Assembly: GCA_004297765.1 (NCBI GenBank)
Contig: SCTZ01000111.1
Span: 1 to 64,000, forward strand
Length of the DNA: 64,000 nucleotides
DNA from: Chloroflexota bacterium
GTDB taxonomy: Bacteria; Chloroflexota; Dehalococcoidia; FW602-bin16
Direction: 5' to 3'
The notes under the pieces: model-generated
Told to the model about the DNA's origin: nothing
Database searches by the model: none
What the model saw: the letters and a program-made list of their open reading frames with translations, nothing else
Program-made: the position numbers and the translations under genes
Part shown: positions 50,641 to 59,570 of the stretch, one piece after another
How the letters are laid out: every line of letters begins with the position of its first letter
Numbering within the stretch: the stretch's first letter is position 1

Positions 50641-50676
50641 GGGGAAAAGGGGTGAGCCGAGAATCCCCTTTTCCCC
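50641..50676 (+). terminator. Terminator-like hairpin after padR
   Basis: GGGGAAAAGGGG at 50641-50652 pairs perfectly with CCCCTTTTCCCC at 50665-50676 around 12 nt and is followed by a pyrimidine-rich, T-containing tract (ATTCTTCCCATTTTGCC). It resembles the hairpin after mreB. Confidence 0.65.
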
Positions 50677-50735
50677 ATTCTTCCCATTTTGCCTTTTTCC
50701 CTTTTCGCGCCTGCTTGTCTGCTCGCCTGTCGCGC

Positions 50736-50764
50736 TTGACAGGCTTCGCCGTAAAGGGTATCAT
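50736..50764 (+). promoter_or_regulatory. Promoter of the acs methyl-branch operon
   Basis: Perfect TTGACA at 50736-50741, 17-nt spacer, TATCAT at 50759-50764. It lies 378 nt before the acsD start, implying a long leader. Confidence 0.75.
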
Positions 50765-51142
50765 GGTTTTCCGGAATGCGCATTAATTACGCCATGTCCC
50801 GCACCTGCACCGGACCGTACGCTTCCGCGCATACACGCCTCCGGTGACCGCCGAGCAAGCGCTATCTCTTTACCCAGACGGTAAGGAAGCAAGGTTGTAC
50901 AATGATGTCGGCCCTCGCTCGGGCCACCCTGCTTTGCCCAGCATCTGCGTGCCGCGCGTCGAGGCTTCTTTTCTGGTCGCGCGATGGGGGCTGCTTTCCT
51001 CCCGAGGACTCCCGCAAGAGATCCGCGCTGCCTCTGGTCTCCACATCGCTCCCTCTCGGTCGAGAGTGCTCAACTCGGACACCTCCCCGAAGGCGGGCTC
51101 GAACGATCGTCGGTCTATCATATGAAAGGAGAGAGGTTCTCT
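50765..51142 (+). other. Long untranslated leader upstream of acsD
   Basis: Between the promoter and acsD there is no convincing gene. Frames at 50844-51125 and 50902-51291 lack good ribosome sites or recognisable similarity. No cobalamin, SAM or THF riboswitch consensus was seen. The leader could hold an unrecognised control element. Confidence 0.4.
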
Positions 51143-52093
51143 ATGCCTGCAATTCAGGTACCCAGCCCCGCCGAGAAATGGGCAGGACAAATCCGAGAGG
51201 TCACGCTGGGTGGCAACGGCCGCAAGACCGTCACCATCGGTGGCGAGACCACGCTGCCGTTCCTCCAGTACGAGGGCGCCATCCCGCATAAGCCCGTTGT
51301 GGCAATCGAGGTCCGCGACATGGTCCCCCCCGACTGGTCGCCCGTCATCCGGAAGGCCTGGGGCGACGTCATGGACGATCCCGTGCTATGGGCCAAAAAG
51401 GCCGTGGAGCTTGGCGCCGATATCGTCGCCGTGGCCCTCACTAGCGCCCATCCCGACATGAAGAACACCGGCGCCGCCGAGGCAACCGAGTTGACCAAGC
51501 GACTTCTGGACGCGGTGGACGTTCCGCTGATCTTCTACGGGCCCGAGGTCGCTGAGAAAGACAACGAAGTTCTGGTGGCCGTGGCCGACGCGGGCAGTGG
51601 CGCCGGATTCGCCCTGGGCTACTGCGAGGAGAAAAACTACCGGACCATCGTGGCCTCCTGTATCGCCAACGGCCACGTCGCCATCGGGCGCGCTCCCATC
51701 GAGATCAACATGCAGAAGCAACTGAACATCCTCATGAGCGACATGGGGCTGCCCAAGGATCGCATCCTGATGGATCCGACCACCGGCGCCCTGGGCTACG
51801 GTCTCGAGTACACCAACACGATCATGGAGCGTCTGCGCCTGGCCGGTCTGCAAGGCGATGCCATGGCGGCGCTGCCGATGATCAACACGGTCGGCAACGA
51901 GTCCTGGCGCCAGAAGGAGTCCAAGGCGGCTGAGGGCGTCCCCGTTGCCTGGGGCGCGCTGGAGGATCGGGCCGAGGTATGGGAGGCCGTCACGGCCCAA
52001 ACCCTGCTCAACGCCGGCTCCGACATCCTGGTCCTGCGCCATCCCAAGACCGTTTCCCTGATCAAGAAGAGCATCGACGCCCTCATGGGCTAG
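51143..52093 (+). CDS. acsD: Corrinoid iron-sulfur protein small subunit (acetyl-CoA synthase complex delta subunit)
   Basis: A 316-aa TIM-barrel subunit of CoFeSP, which carries the methyl group from methyl-THF to acetyl-CoA synthase. Conserved parts are GGNGRKTVTIGGETTLPFLQ, YEGAIPHKPVVAIEVRDMVP, IVAVALTSAHPDMKNTGAAE, VPLIFYGPEVAEKDNEVLVA, ILMDPTTGALGYGLEYTNTI and SWRQKESKAAEGVPVAWG. Start 51143 follows AGGAGAGAGG; ATG 51122 in frame is possible. It is the first gene of acsD-acsC-acsV-acsE. Confidence 0.95.
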   Translation: MPAIQVPSPAEKWAGQIREVTLGGNGRKTVTIGGETTLPFLQYEGAIPHKPVVAIEVRDMVPPDWSPVIRKAWGDVMDDPVLWAKKAVELGADIVAVALTSAHPDMKNTGAAEATELTKRLLDAVDVPLIFYGPEVAEKDNEVLVAVADAGSGAGFALGYCEEKNYRTIVASCIANGHVAIGRAPIEINMQKQLNILMSDMGLPKDRILMDPTTGALGYGLEYTNTIMERLRLAGLQGDAMAALPMINTVGNESWRQKESKAAEGVPVAWGALEDRAEVWEAVTAQTLLNAGSDILVLRHPKTVSLIKKSIDALMG

Positions 52094-52141
52094 CCGGCGA
52101 AAAGCCGCGTGAGACCCGTCATTTGAAAGGAGATATCGGCA

Positions 52142-53506
52142 ATGGCCTTGTCGGGTATTGAGATCTACAAGCATCTCCCCAAGACAAACTGCAAGAAGTG
52201 CGGCTTTCCCACCTGCCTGGCTTTCGCCATGAAGCTGGCGCAGAAAGGCATCGAGCTCTCGGCGTGTCCGGACCTGTCCGACGCCGCCAAACAGGCGCTC
52301 GAGGCCGCCTCTCGTCCACCTATTCGTCTGGTCACCATCGGCAACAACGACAAGAAGCTAGCCGTTGGTAACGAGACCGTGATGTTCCGCCATGAGAAGA
52401 CGTTCATCAATCCGCCCGGACTCCTGCTGCGCGTGAAGGACACCGAGTCCGCGAACGACATCGCGGAGAAAGCCAAGAGCGTCCAGGATTACGCGGTTGA
52501 GCGCGTGGGCTTCACGCTCACCATGAACGGCGTCGCGGTCGACAACGCCTCGGGCGACAAAGCGACCTTCGTGAAGGCCGTCGAAATCGTCTCCGAGCAC
52601 ACTGATCGTCCTCTGGTCCTCATGGCTAAGGATCCCGCCATCATGGAAGCGGCTCTCGAGAAGGTCGCGACCAGCACACCGTTGATTTACGCGGCGACCA
52701 AAGACAACGCGGCGGCGATGGCTCAGTTGGCGCTGAAGTACAAGTGCCCGCTGGCCGTCTACGATGCGGGCGGACTCGAGGAGCTGGCCGGTCTGGCGCA
52801 GGAAGTCGCCAATGCGGGTGTCGAGGACATCGTGCTCGATCCCGGCGCGCGCGACTTCCGCGGCTCGCTCATCAACCTGACCCAGATCCGCAAGTTGGCC
52901 CTCAAGAAGGGCTTCAAGGACCTGGGCTACCCTATTATCACCTTCCCGGGTGAGCAGGCGGCGGATCGCGCCGAGGAAGTGGCCCTGGCCGCTCAGCATA
53001 TCGCTAAGTACGCCGGGGTCATCGTTCTCGACACCTTCGATCCCGCCGTGGTCTACCCGCTGGTGACCCTGCGTCTCAACATCTACACCGACCCGCAGAA
53101 GCCCATCCAGATGCAGCCGGGCCTTTACGAAGTGGCTGGTAATCCCAAGGCGGACAGCCCGCTCTTCGTCACGACCAATTTCTCTCTCACCTACTTCTCG
53201 GTGGTGGGCGAGATCGACGGCAGCGGCGTCGCCTCCTGGCTGGTTCTTCCCGACGCCGAGGGACTGTCTGTGCTAACTGCGTGGGCCGCCGGCAAATTCG
53301 ACGGCGAGCGCATCGGCAAGGCTATCAAGGCCTCGGGCGTGGCTGACAAGATCAGCCACAAGAAGGTCATTATCCCCGGCCACGTCGCGGTGCTCCGCGG
53401 CGAGATCGAGGATGAGCTCCCGGGTTGGGAAGTCATAGTCGGTCCCAAGGACGCCGTGGACATCCCAGGCTTCCTGAAGAAGATCTGGACGCTAACGCCG
53501 GCGTAG
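52142..53506 (+). CDS. acsC: Corrinoid iron-sulfur protein large subunit (gamma subunit)
   Basis: A 454-aa subunit. The N-terminal 4Fe-4S domain has Cys17, Cys20, Cys25 and Cys42 (TNCKKCGFPTCLAFAMKLAQ). A TIM barrel follows, and a C-terminal corrinoid-binding domain begins near residue 330 (SPLFVTTNFSLTYFSVVGEI; WLVLPDAEGLSVLTAWAAGK; VIIPGHVAVLRGEIEDELPG). The cobalt centre accepts the methyl group from AcsE and delivers it to ACS. It starts 48 nt after acsD with AAAGGAGA upstream. Confidence 0.96.
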   Translation: MALSGIEIYKHLPKTNCKKCGFPTCLAFAMKLAQKGIELSACPDLSDAAKQALEAASRPPIRLVTIGNNDKKLAVGNETVMFRHEKTFINPPGLLLRVKDTESANDIAEKAKSVQDYAVERVGFTLTMNGVAVDNASGDKATFVKAVEIVSEHTDRPLVLMAKDPAIMEAALEKVATSTPLIYAATKDNAAAMAQLALKYKCPLAVYDAGGLEELAGLAQEVANAGVEDIVLDPGARDFRGSLINLTQIRKLALKKGFKDLGYPIITFPGEQAADRAEEVALAAQHIAKYAGVIVLDTFDPAVVYPLVTLRLNIYTDPQKPIQMQPGLYEVAGNPKADSPLFVTTNFSLTYFSVVGEIDGSGVASWLVLPDAEGLSVLTAWAAGKFDGERIGKAIKASGVADKISHKKVIIPGHVAVLRGEIEDELPGWEVIVGPKDAVDIPGFLKKIWTLTPA

Positions 53507-53520
53507 CCGGCTGCGCCGGC

Positions 53521-53575
53521 AGGGGTTGGGGCGTTAGTCCTTCTGCGGAAGGACAGCCCCTAACCCCCAACCCCC
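53521..53575. repeat. Intergenic hairpin repeat between acsC and acsV
   Basis: Outer arms GGGGTTGGGG (53522-53531) and CCCCAACCCC (53565-53574) enclose an inner stem GTCCTTC/GAAGGAC (53537-53543, 53548-53554). The same architecture occurs at 36842-36895. Confidence 0.7.
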
Positions 53576-53589
53576 ACGCAGAGGACTAC

Positions 53590-55539
53590 ATGCAAGAGAC
53601 CTACACTGTCACATTCCAGCCATCCAATCTAACAGCGAGTGTTCCGGCGGGGACGCTGCTACACGAGGCCGCTGAGCTGGCCGGTGCGGCGATCTCCGTG
53701 CCATGCGGCGCCCAGGGGCGCTGTGGGCGCTGCAAAGTCAAGATCGAAAGCGGAACGGCCGATTGTCCTCAGAGCAGGCACCTGCCTCCTGAGCAGCGCG
53801 AACAGGGCTGGGTTCTGGCCTGCGCCACGCCGGTCGAAAGCGATCTGGTCGTCACTATACCGCCGCCCAAGGTGAAGGAGAAGGTCGTCGAGACCCCGGC
53901 AGCCCTGGCAGCCTCCGCCCTGACCATGGATTGGCCGATCGAGCCGCGTGTCCGCAACATTTATGTCGAGCTGCCTCCGCCCAGCCTGGAGGATAACGCA
54001 AGCGACCTGGATCGTCTGCGCCGCGAGCTGTCCAACCAGCAGGGCATCACAGATTTCACGCTCGGGCTGAACGTTTCTCGTAAGCTCTATAGCGTTCTGC
54101 GGGATGGCGACTGGAAGGTCACGGCCGTGCTCCAGACAGTGTCCGGCGGACGCCAGTTGGAGACGCCCTGCCTGATCGACCTGCGACCGGGTGATCGCAC
54201 CGCGCGTTCTCTCGGCGTGGCCATCGACGTGGGGACCACCACGGTGGTCATCGACCTGGTGGACCTGCGTACCGGAGCCGTTCTCGACCAGGCCTCTACC
54301 TTCAACAAACAGATCACGCGCGGCGAGGATGTCATCTCTCGCATCATCTTCAGTCAGAAGGGCAAGGGGCTAGAGACGCTCCAGTCGCTGGCTGTGGAGA
54401 CCATCAACGAGGTGATCGCGGAGCTGGCCAAGCGCAACGGCGTTGATCCGCTGGAGATCGACGACGCCGTGGCCGCCGGCAACACCACCATGTCCCACCT
54501 GCTGCTCGGCTTGCAGCCGCGGACCATTCGCGAGGAGCCCTACGTGCCCGCGATGACGCACTTCCCACTAGTGACCGCCGCCGAGCTGCACATCAACATT
54601 AACCCCAACGCCCAGATAGACGTGCTGCCCTGCGTGGCCGCCTACGTAGGCGGGGACATCACGGCGGGCGTGCTGGCCTCCGGCGTCTTCAAATCAGACA
54701 AGCTCACGATCTTCATGGACGTGGGAACCAACGGCGAGATCGTCCTAGGCAACGCCGACTGGATGATGACGGACGCCTGCAGCGCTGGTCCGGCCTTCGA
54801 GGGAGCCGGAGTTCAGTGTGGCATGCGTGCCACCGCCGGAGCCATCGAGGACATTCGGATCGACTCCCGCACACTTCAGCCAACGATTCGGGTCATCGGC
54901 GGCGTGGTCCCGATGGGCATCTGCGGCTCAGGGATGATCTCCGGATTGGCCGAGTTCTTCATCACAGGCATCGTCGAGAAGTCCGGCAAGATGGATCTGG
55001 ATCGCCTCCGCACCCGCATGGCAGAGCCAGAGCGCCTGCGGGTGGGCGAGCACGGCAAAGAGTACGTGATCGTCTGGTCCAAAGACTCCGGCACAGGACA
55101 GGACATCGTCCTGACAGAGACGGACATCGATAATCTGATCCGCGTCAAAGCCTCCATCTACGCCGGCATCGCGGCCATGGTCAGGAACGTGGGCATTGAC
55201 GTGAGCATGGTAGAGCAAGTGCTGATCGGCGGGGCCTTCGGACAGCACATCAACGTGGAGGAAGCCATCGAGATCGGTCTGCTGCCCGATCTGCCCTGGG
55301 ATCGTTTCAAATTCCTGGGCAACACGTCCGCCGAGGGTGCCCACCGCGCATTGGTGAGCCAATCGGCACGCCAGAAGGTCGATCAGATTGCCGGTCAGAT
55401 GACCTACCTCGAACTGATCGCCGACGTCTCGTACATGGACGACTACACCTCCGCGCTGTTCCTGCCTCACACCGATCTGACGGCTTTCCCGTCGGTGCAG
55501 GCCCTGCTGGATAAGCAGGTGGCGACACGCACTAGTTGA
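53590..55539 (+). CDS. acsV: Reductive activator of the corrinoid iron-sulfur protein (RACo, AcsV)
   Basis: A 649-aa protein. An N-terminal plant-type 2Fe-2S domain has Cys39, Cys45, Cys48 and Cys78 (PCGAQGRCGRCKV ... VLACATPV). A linker and middle domain follow, then an ASKHA ATPase from about residue 210: GVAIDVGTTTVVIDLVDLRT, AVAAGNTTMSHLLLGL, FMDVGTNGEIVLGNADWM and VEQVLIGGAFGQHINVEEAI. It uses ATP to drive one-electron reduction of inactive Co(II) CoFeSP to Co(I). Start ATG 53590 lies past the repeat; the open frame extending into acsC is not coding. Confidence 0.95.
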   Translation: MQETYTVTFQPSNLTASVPAGTLLHEAAELAGAAISVPCGAQGRCGRCKVKIESGTADCPQSRHLPPEQREQGWVLACATPVESDLVVTIPPPKVKEKVVETPAALAASALTMDWPIEPRVRNIYVELPPPSLEDNASDLDRLRRELSNQQGITDFTLGLNVSRKLYSVLRDGDWKVTAVLQTVSGGRQLETPCLIDLRPGDRTARSLGVAIDVGTTTVVIDLVDLRTGAVLDQASTFNKQITRGEDVISRIIFSQKGKGLETLQSLAVETINEVIAELAKRNGVDPLEIDDAVAAGNTTMSHLLLGLQPRTIREEPYVPAMTHFPLVTAAELHININPNAQIDVLPCVAAYVGGDITAGVLASGVFKSDKLTIFMDVGTNGEIVLGNADWMMTDACSAGPAFEGAGVQCGMRATAGAIEDIRIDSRTLQPTIRVIGGVVPMGICGSGMISGLAEFFITGIVEKSGKMDLDRLRTRMAEPERLRVGEHGKEYVIVWSKDSGTGQDIVLTETDIDNLIRVKASIYAGIAAMVRNVGIDVSMVEQVLIGGAFGQHINVEEAIEIGLLPDLPWDRFKFLGNTSAEGAHRALVSQSARQKVDQIAGQMTYLELIADVSYMDDYTSALFLPHTDLTAFPSVQALLDKQVATRTS

Positions 55540-55566
55540 GAGAATCAAGAAGGGGGAGATAAACCG

Positions 55567-56490
55567 ATGATCATTATCGGCGAGTGCATCCACGTACTAT
55601 CCAAGAAGGTCAAGACCGCCATCGAGACGCGCGATGCCGCCACGATTCAGGAGCTGGCTGCAGCGCAAGCCAAGAACGGCGCCCAGGTAATCGACCTTAA
55701 CATCGGTCCGTCGCGCAAGACGGGCGTAGAGGTCATGCAGTGGATGGTGGAGATCGTCCAGGAGGCCGCCCCGGGCGTGCGGCTTTCGCTTGATACCACC
55801 AACGCCGCGGCCATCGAAGCCGGCCTCCAGCGCGCCAAGGTCCGCTGCATCATCAACAGCACGGACGCCACCGAGGCCCGTCTCAACGCCATGATGCCCC
55901 TGGCCGCCAAGTACGACGCCGATATCATCGCGCTGACGCTGGGCGATGTCGGGCTGCCCACCTCGGCCGATGCCCGTATCGCCTTGGCCGTCGAGCGCAT
56001 CATTCCTGCCGCCATGGAGCACGGTGTGCCCATGGAGAACATCTACTTCGATCCCCTCGTGATGACCATCAACGGCAACCAGGACCAGGCGCTGGAGACC
56101 ATCAACGCGGTGCGTTTCTTCAAGCAGATAAGTGATCCGCCGCCGATGACCACCTGCGGTCTGTCCAACATCTCCAATAGCGCACCCAACGAGATGCGCC
56201 CGCTGATCAACCGCGTCTTCCTGGCCATGATGCTGGGCGCCGGCCTCGACTCGGCCATCATCGACGCCCTGGACGGCGACATGCTGGAAGTCATCCGCAT
56301 CCTGGACCAGCGCGACGCCTCGACCCCGATGGGCAAGCTCTACCTGGGCATCTTCGACGCCTACGCCGCCGGCGAGTTGTTCGACAACAGTGGCGTCGAC
56401 CTGACCAACGAAGACCTCCGCGCGGTCGCCAAGACGGTCGAGGCCCTGGAGAACAGGTGGATCTACGCGCACTCCTACCTGCGGCTGTGA
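55567..56490 (+). CDS. acsE: Methyltetrahydrofolate:corrinoid iron-sulfur protein methyltransferase
   Basis: A 307-aa pterin-binding TIM barrel (DHPS-like). MIIIGECIHVLSKKVKTAIE, GAQVIDLNIGPSRKTGVEVM, VRLSLDTTNAAAIEAGLQRA, IIALTLGDVGLPTSADARIA, PMENIYFDPLVMTINGNQDQ and TTCGLSNISNSAPNEMRPLI are characteristic, with Asn and Asp residues for folate N5 protonation. It transfers the methyl of methyl-THF to Co(I) of CoFeSP. At 307 aa it is longer than the ~262 aa Moorella enzyme, with a C-terminal helical extension. GGGGGAG precedes the start; last gene of the operon. Confidence 0.95.
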   Translation: MIIIGECIHVLSKKVKTAIETRDAATIQELAAAQAKNGAQVIDLNIGPSRKTGVEVMQWMVEIVQEAAPGVRLSLDTTNAAAIEAGLQRAKVRCIINSTDATEARLNAMMPLAAKYDADIIALTLGDVGLPTSADARIALAVERIIPAAMEHGVPMENIYFDPLVMTINGNQDQALETINAVRFFKQISDPPPMTTCGLSNISNSAPNEMRPLINRVFLAMMLGAGLDSAIIDALDGDMLEVIRILDQRDASTPMGKLYLGIFDAYAAGELFDNSGVDLTNEDLRAVAKTVEALENRWIYAHSYLRL

Positions 56491-56527
56491 TCTAAGCGAA
56501 GTAGAGTTTTCGTACTTAGGTGCTTTC

Positions 56528-56555
56528 GGGCGGACCTAATGGGTCCGCCCGTTTT
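56528..56555 (+). terminator. Rho-independent terminator of the acs operon
   Basis: GGGCGGACC and GGTCCGCCC form a stem around TAATG, followed by GTTTTGG, 38 nt after the acsE stop. Confidence 0.88.
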
Positions 56556-56725
56556 GGTGTGCGCGGATGGCGCAGACGGCTCTGTCGGGGAACTGCCGGT
56601 CCCGGGGCCCCGGACCAACCGACTTGCTCAGAATCGCGACATGGGGGTTGGCCGGAGAAACTGTCAACGGATTCTGTCTCCCGTAGTCCCCTTCCGGCAA
56701 CTCAGTCGACATGCATGCCGATCGC

Positions 56726-57043
56726 CTAAGCGGTCTTTCCGTGCCCTCTTCTGAGATGTTCTAGGATCCACATACGAACGAGTGTAGAAGGACCAATACC
56801 CTTCTGTTGTGCCTCTCTGGCAAGATCAGCCAATGCTTCCTCCGGTAGCCGGACGGTGATAGCTTTCTTGGGTCGGCCTCTGGTGACCACAAACCGGACA
56901 TCTCTTACTTCTTCGAATTCGTCCTCAAACTCGGTCGTGGAGTGAGTATCCCAGAACTCCGCCTCTTCCTCGACACTTCTGAAGGTGGAGATCTGACTCT
57001 TGGCTCGATCTTTTGGTGATGTGTTTCGTTCTACTTTTGCCAT
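56726..57043 (-). CDS. CopG/BrnA-like antitoxin
   Basis: A 105-aa protein. STFRSVEEEAEFWDTHSTTE near the N-terminus is typical of CopG-type antitoxins. KKAITVRLPEEALADLAREA and GPSTLVRMWILEHL form a ribbon-helix-helix DNA-binding domain. It begins 4 nt after the upstream toxin-like gene, the toxin-first order of brnTA systems. It would neutralise the toxin and repress the pair. Confidence 0.82.
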   Translation of the reverse strand: MAKVERNTSPKDRAKSQISTFRSVEEEAEFWDTHSTTEFEDEFEEVRDVRFVVTRGRPKKAITVRLPEEALADLAREAQQKGIGPSTLVRMWILEHLRRGHGKTA

Positions 57044-57047
57044 GATA

Positions 57048-57320
57048 TTAGTCTCTCCGATGCCGTTGGTACAGACGCCGCTCGGCCTGATCTGCTTCTC
57101 TGGCGGTGACCAGGCCGTACACTCCGTCCCCTCGGAAACCTACGATGACTGTCAAGTACCGACCAGCGGCGGTTTGCCCAATCAACCGATGATAACGCTG
57201 GCGGGTGCGGCTGATGAAAGGATTGCCAGAGGTTATATCCTCCACTTCCGCAACAACGACGCCATGGCGAGCGATATGATCTTCCCGGTCTGGTTCGATG
57301 ACAAGCTCATAGATTCTCAT
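57048..57320 (-). CDS. BrnT-like toxin
   Basis: A 90-aa protein with a BrnT/RelE-like layout: EDHIARHGVVVAEVEDITSG, RYHRLIGQTAAGRYLTVIVG, GVYGLVTAREADQAERRLY. The IARHGV..EVE, GRYL.V.., TARxAxxxERRxY pattern matches BrnT ribonuclease toxins. Its promoter probably includes TACAAT on the minus strand near 57340. The adjacent CopG-type gene supports a toxin-antitoxin pair, though either could also be a relic. Confidence 0.75.
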   Translation of the reverse strand: MRIYELVIEPDREDHIARHGVVVAEVEDITSGNPFISRTRQRYHRLIGQTAAGRYLTVIVGFRGDGVYGLVTAREADQAERRLYQRHRRD

Positions 57321-57758
57321 CGCATCTTTTCGATTCTATTGTAACACAAGAGAGCACCCATTTGTCGTGCCCCATTGACGGACTGATACCGGCCAAGTGA
57401 CCTTCGTCAATGTCCTCGACCGACCGCACGAGCTGCGCAAGGACGATTGATTGTTGGCAACTCGTCAGGTGCTCAAGGTCGCCGACTGGGCGCCTGATAC
57501 CGGCAAGCCCTGGGATGCCGTCGTTGCAGCCCAACAGACAGTAATCCCGCTCTGTCGAAGGGCGCGGTCAATCTGGTCTGGCTGCCCGATCTGCAATGTT
57601 GGAGTCGGGTACATGAGTCTTCACCCGAACCGTGATTGCCCAAGAGAGCCCTACCAAGCAGGAAAGCTCGTGAGAAGTCAGATCCAGCACACAGTGCCCC
57701 GGTCCGAGCGCCTGCTCCGCGCCCAAATTCCGCATTCCGAATTCCGCAATCCCAACTC
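57321..57758. other. Intergenic stretch between the toxin gene and mutL
   Basis: About 440 nt without a supported gene. It holds the toxin promoter side and the mutL 3' flank. Frames through it show no recognisable protein; a decayed gene is possible. Confidence 0.4.
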
Positions 57759-59570
57759 CTACTGCCGCCCGAACTCCCGCTCCAACTGGGCCGAGCTCAG
57801 CATGATCATGGTCGGCCGCCCGTGTGGACACGTCCGTGGCATGGCGGTGGCTTCGAGCTGGCGTACTAGCTCGCGCATCTCGTCCAGGCTGAGGGTCTGG
57901 CCGGCGCGGATGGCGCCATGGCAGGCCAGGCTCGCGATGAAGCGGTGGATCCAATCCTGGCCCGAGCCCTGGTCCACTATCGACTCCAGCACCTCGCTGA
58001 CAGTCTGGCTCAGCTCGCTGCCGTGGAGCAGGCTAGGCACCGCCCGCAGCAGGTAGCTGTTCTCCCCGAACGCCTCTAGGTGGAAGCCCAGTTGCGATAG
58101 CTCGTCCAGTTTGTCGACAATGGCCTCCGACTGTCGCGTCGACATCTCCAGGACGAGAGGCTCCAGCAAGCCCTGCATCTCCACCTTGCGCGCCTGGTGG
58201 GCCGCCTTGTGCCGGTCGTACAGGACGCGCTCGTGGGCCGTGTGCTGATCGATCAGGTAGAGTCCCTCAGGCCCCTCGGCCACGATCCACAGGTTGGACA
58301 ACTGCCCGACCACGCGCAGGATGGGCAGCGAGACCGGGATGGGCGGAGCAGGTATCGCGGACGGAGCCGACGCGCGCAGCGAGGATTCGCTCCCGAACGG
58401 CACGTTCATGGTCCAACCGCCCATCTCGAAGGCGCTGGACTGCGTGCCAGCGCTGAACCCCTGCGCCGGGGGCACGAAGGGACGCGCACGCATCTCCGGA
58501 ATGGGCGCCAGTTGCCCTAACGCCTGGCGTACGGCCCCGAAGACCGCTCCATACACCTCGCGCTCGCGCAGGAACTTGACCTCCCACTTGGCCGGATGAA
58601 CGTTGACGTCCACCGTATCGGCCGGAACAGACACGGTGAGGGCCGCGATGGGGAACTTCCCTTCCGGCAGAACACTGCGGCAGGCGTCGGTCACCGCCCG
58701 GCTGAGCATTCCGCTGCGAATCCAGCGCCGGCAAGGCCGGCCACCGCTCCAGATGGAGGGTTCAGCTCCCTCGCGCGTAGACAGGAAGAAGCTCAGATTG
58801 GTGCGCGTGGCCCGCGCGATGGCCGGCGGACTGACGAATCCCTCCACCTCAACGCCCGCGCTGGTCCGTGACTCCTCAGCGGTCTCGGTCGCCCCGGGAT
58901 AGCGGATCTCCAGCAGCTTGCTGGCCACGTCGGTGTTGTAGGTCTTAGCCAGCGCGTCCCTAAGGGACCCGTTGCCCGTCGATTGGAAGGCCACGCGTCC
59001 CTCGATGTGCAACGAGAAGCGCACGTCCGGGTAGGCCAGAGCGTAGTGGGTCACCAAGAGTGTGACATTGTTGTTCTCAGTGGGCGTTGACTTGAGGAAC
59101 TTCAGCCGCGCCGGCACGGACTGGAACAGGTTATGGACTGTCACGGTCGTCCCCAGTGGAGAGGCGCAGTGCCCCTGCTCTACCTGCTCGCCAGCAGCGC
59201 GAACCAGAGTGCCGGCTTCATCTTCCGCGCGCCTGGTCGCCAGAGTCATCTCCGCGACGGCCGCGATGCTGGGAAGCGCCTCGCCCCGGAAGCCCAGCGT
59301 GCTGATGCGCTGTAGATCCGCGAGGTCGCTCAGTTTGCTGGTGGCATGCCGTTGAAAGGCCAGGCTCGCCTCGTCCGGCGCGATGCCACAGCCGTTGTCG
59401 ACGACCCGAATAAGCTGGACCCCACCGCCGCGAATCTCCACGATGATACGCGTCGAGCCCGCGTCCAGCGCGTTCTCGATCAGTTCCTTGACGACGGACG
59501 ACGGCCGCTCAATGACCTCGCCAGCCGCTATCTTTGCGGCCACATCGGTGGCCAGAACGCGAATGGGCAT
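57759..59570 (-). CDS. mutL: DNA mismatch repair protein MutL
   Basis: A 603-aa GHKL ATPase. N-terminal motifs are IAAGEVIERPSSVVKELIEN, RVVDNGCGIAPDEASLAFQR, HATSKLSDLADL and STLGFRGEALPSIAAVA. The C-terminal endonuclease region has IDQHTAHERVLYDR, in place of the family DQHAxxExxxxE (last Glu is Asp), plus ACHGAIRAGQTLSLDEM and CPHGRPTMIMLSS. It couples mismatch recognition to strand cleavage. No mutS lies in the window. It is convergent with nothing nearby and divergent from the glycosyltransferase gene. Confidence 0.95.
   Translation of the reverse strand: MPIRVLATDVAAKIAAGEVIERPSSVVKELIENALDAGSTRIIVEIRGGGVQLIRVVDNGCGIAPDEASLAFQRHATSKLSDLADLQRISTLGFRGEALPSIAAVAEMTLATRRAEDEAGTLVRAAGEQVEQGHCASPLGTTVTVHNLFQSVPARLKFLKSTPTENNNVTLLVTHYALAYPDVRFSLHIEGRVAFQSTGNGSLRDALAKTYNTDVASKLLEIRYPGATETAEESRTSAGVEVEGFVSPPAIARATRTNLSFFLSTREGAEPSIWSGGRPCRRWIRSGMLSRAVTDACRSVLPEGKFPIAALTVSVPADTVDVNVHPAKWEVKFLREREVYGAVFGAVRQALGQLAPIPEMRARPFVPPAQGFSAGTQSSAFEMGGWTMNVPFGSESSLRASAPSAIPAPPIPVSLPILRVVGQLSNLWIVAEGPEGLYLIDQHTAHERVLYDRHKAAHQARKVEMQGLLEPLVLEMSTRQSEAIVDKLDELSQLGFHLEAFGENSYLLRAVPSLLHGSELSQTVSEVLESIVDQGSGQDWIHRFIASLACHGAIRAGQTLSLDEMRELVRQLEATAMPRTCPHGRPTMIMLSSAQLEREFGRQ

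Noticed and set aside
50844-51125. 93-codon frame in the acsD leader
   Set aside because: GTG start without a Shine-Dalgarno; Arg/Ser/Pro-rich composition typical of GC-rich non-coding frames.
50902-51291. 129-codon frame overlapping the acsD start
   Set aside because: Out of frame with acsD, runs into it, and looks like a shadow of a high-GC gene.
52142-53506. acsV start placed inside acsC
   Set aside because: An in-frame start at 53425 would overlap acsC and translate the intergenic repeat; ATG 53590 gives the canonical 2Fe-2S N-terminus.
57451-58056. Plus-strand frame over the mutL 3' end
   Set aside because: Antisense shadow of mutL with no ribosome site or known domain.
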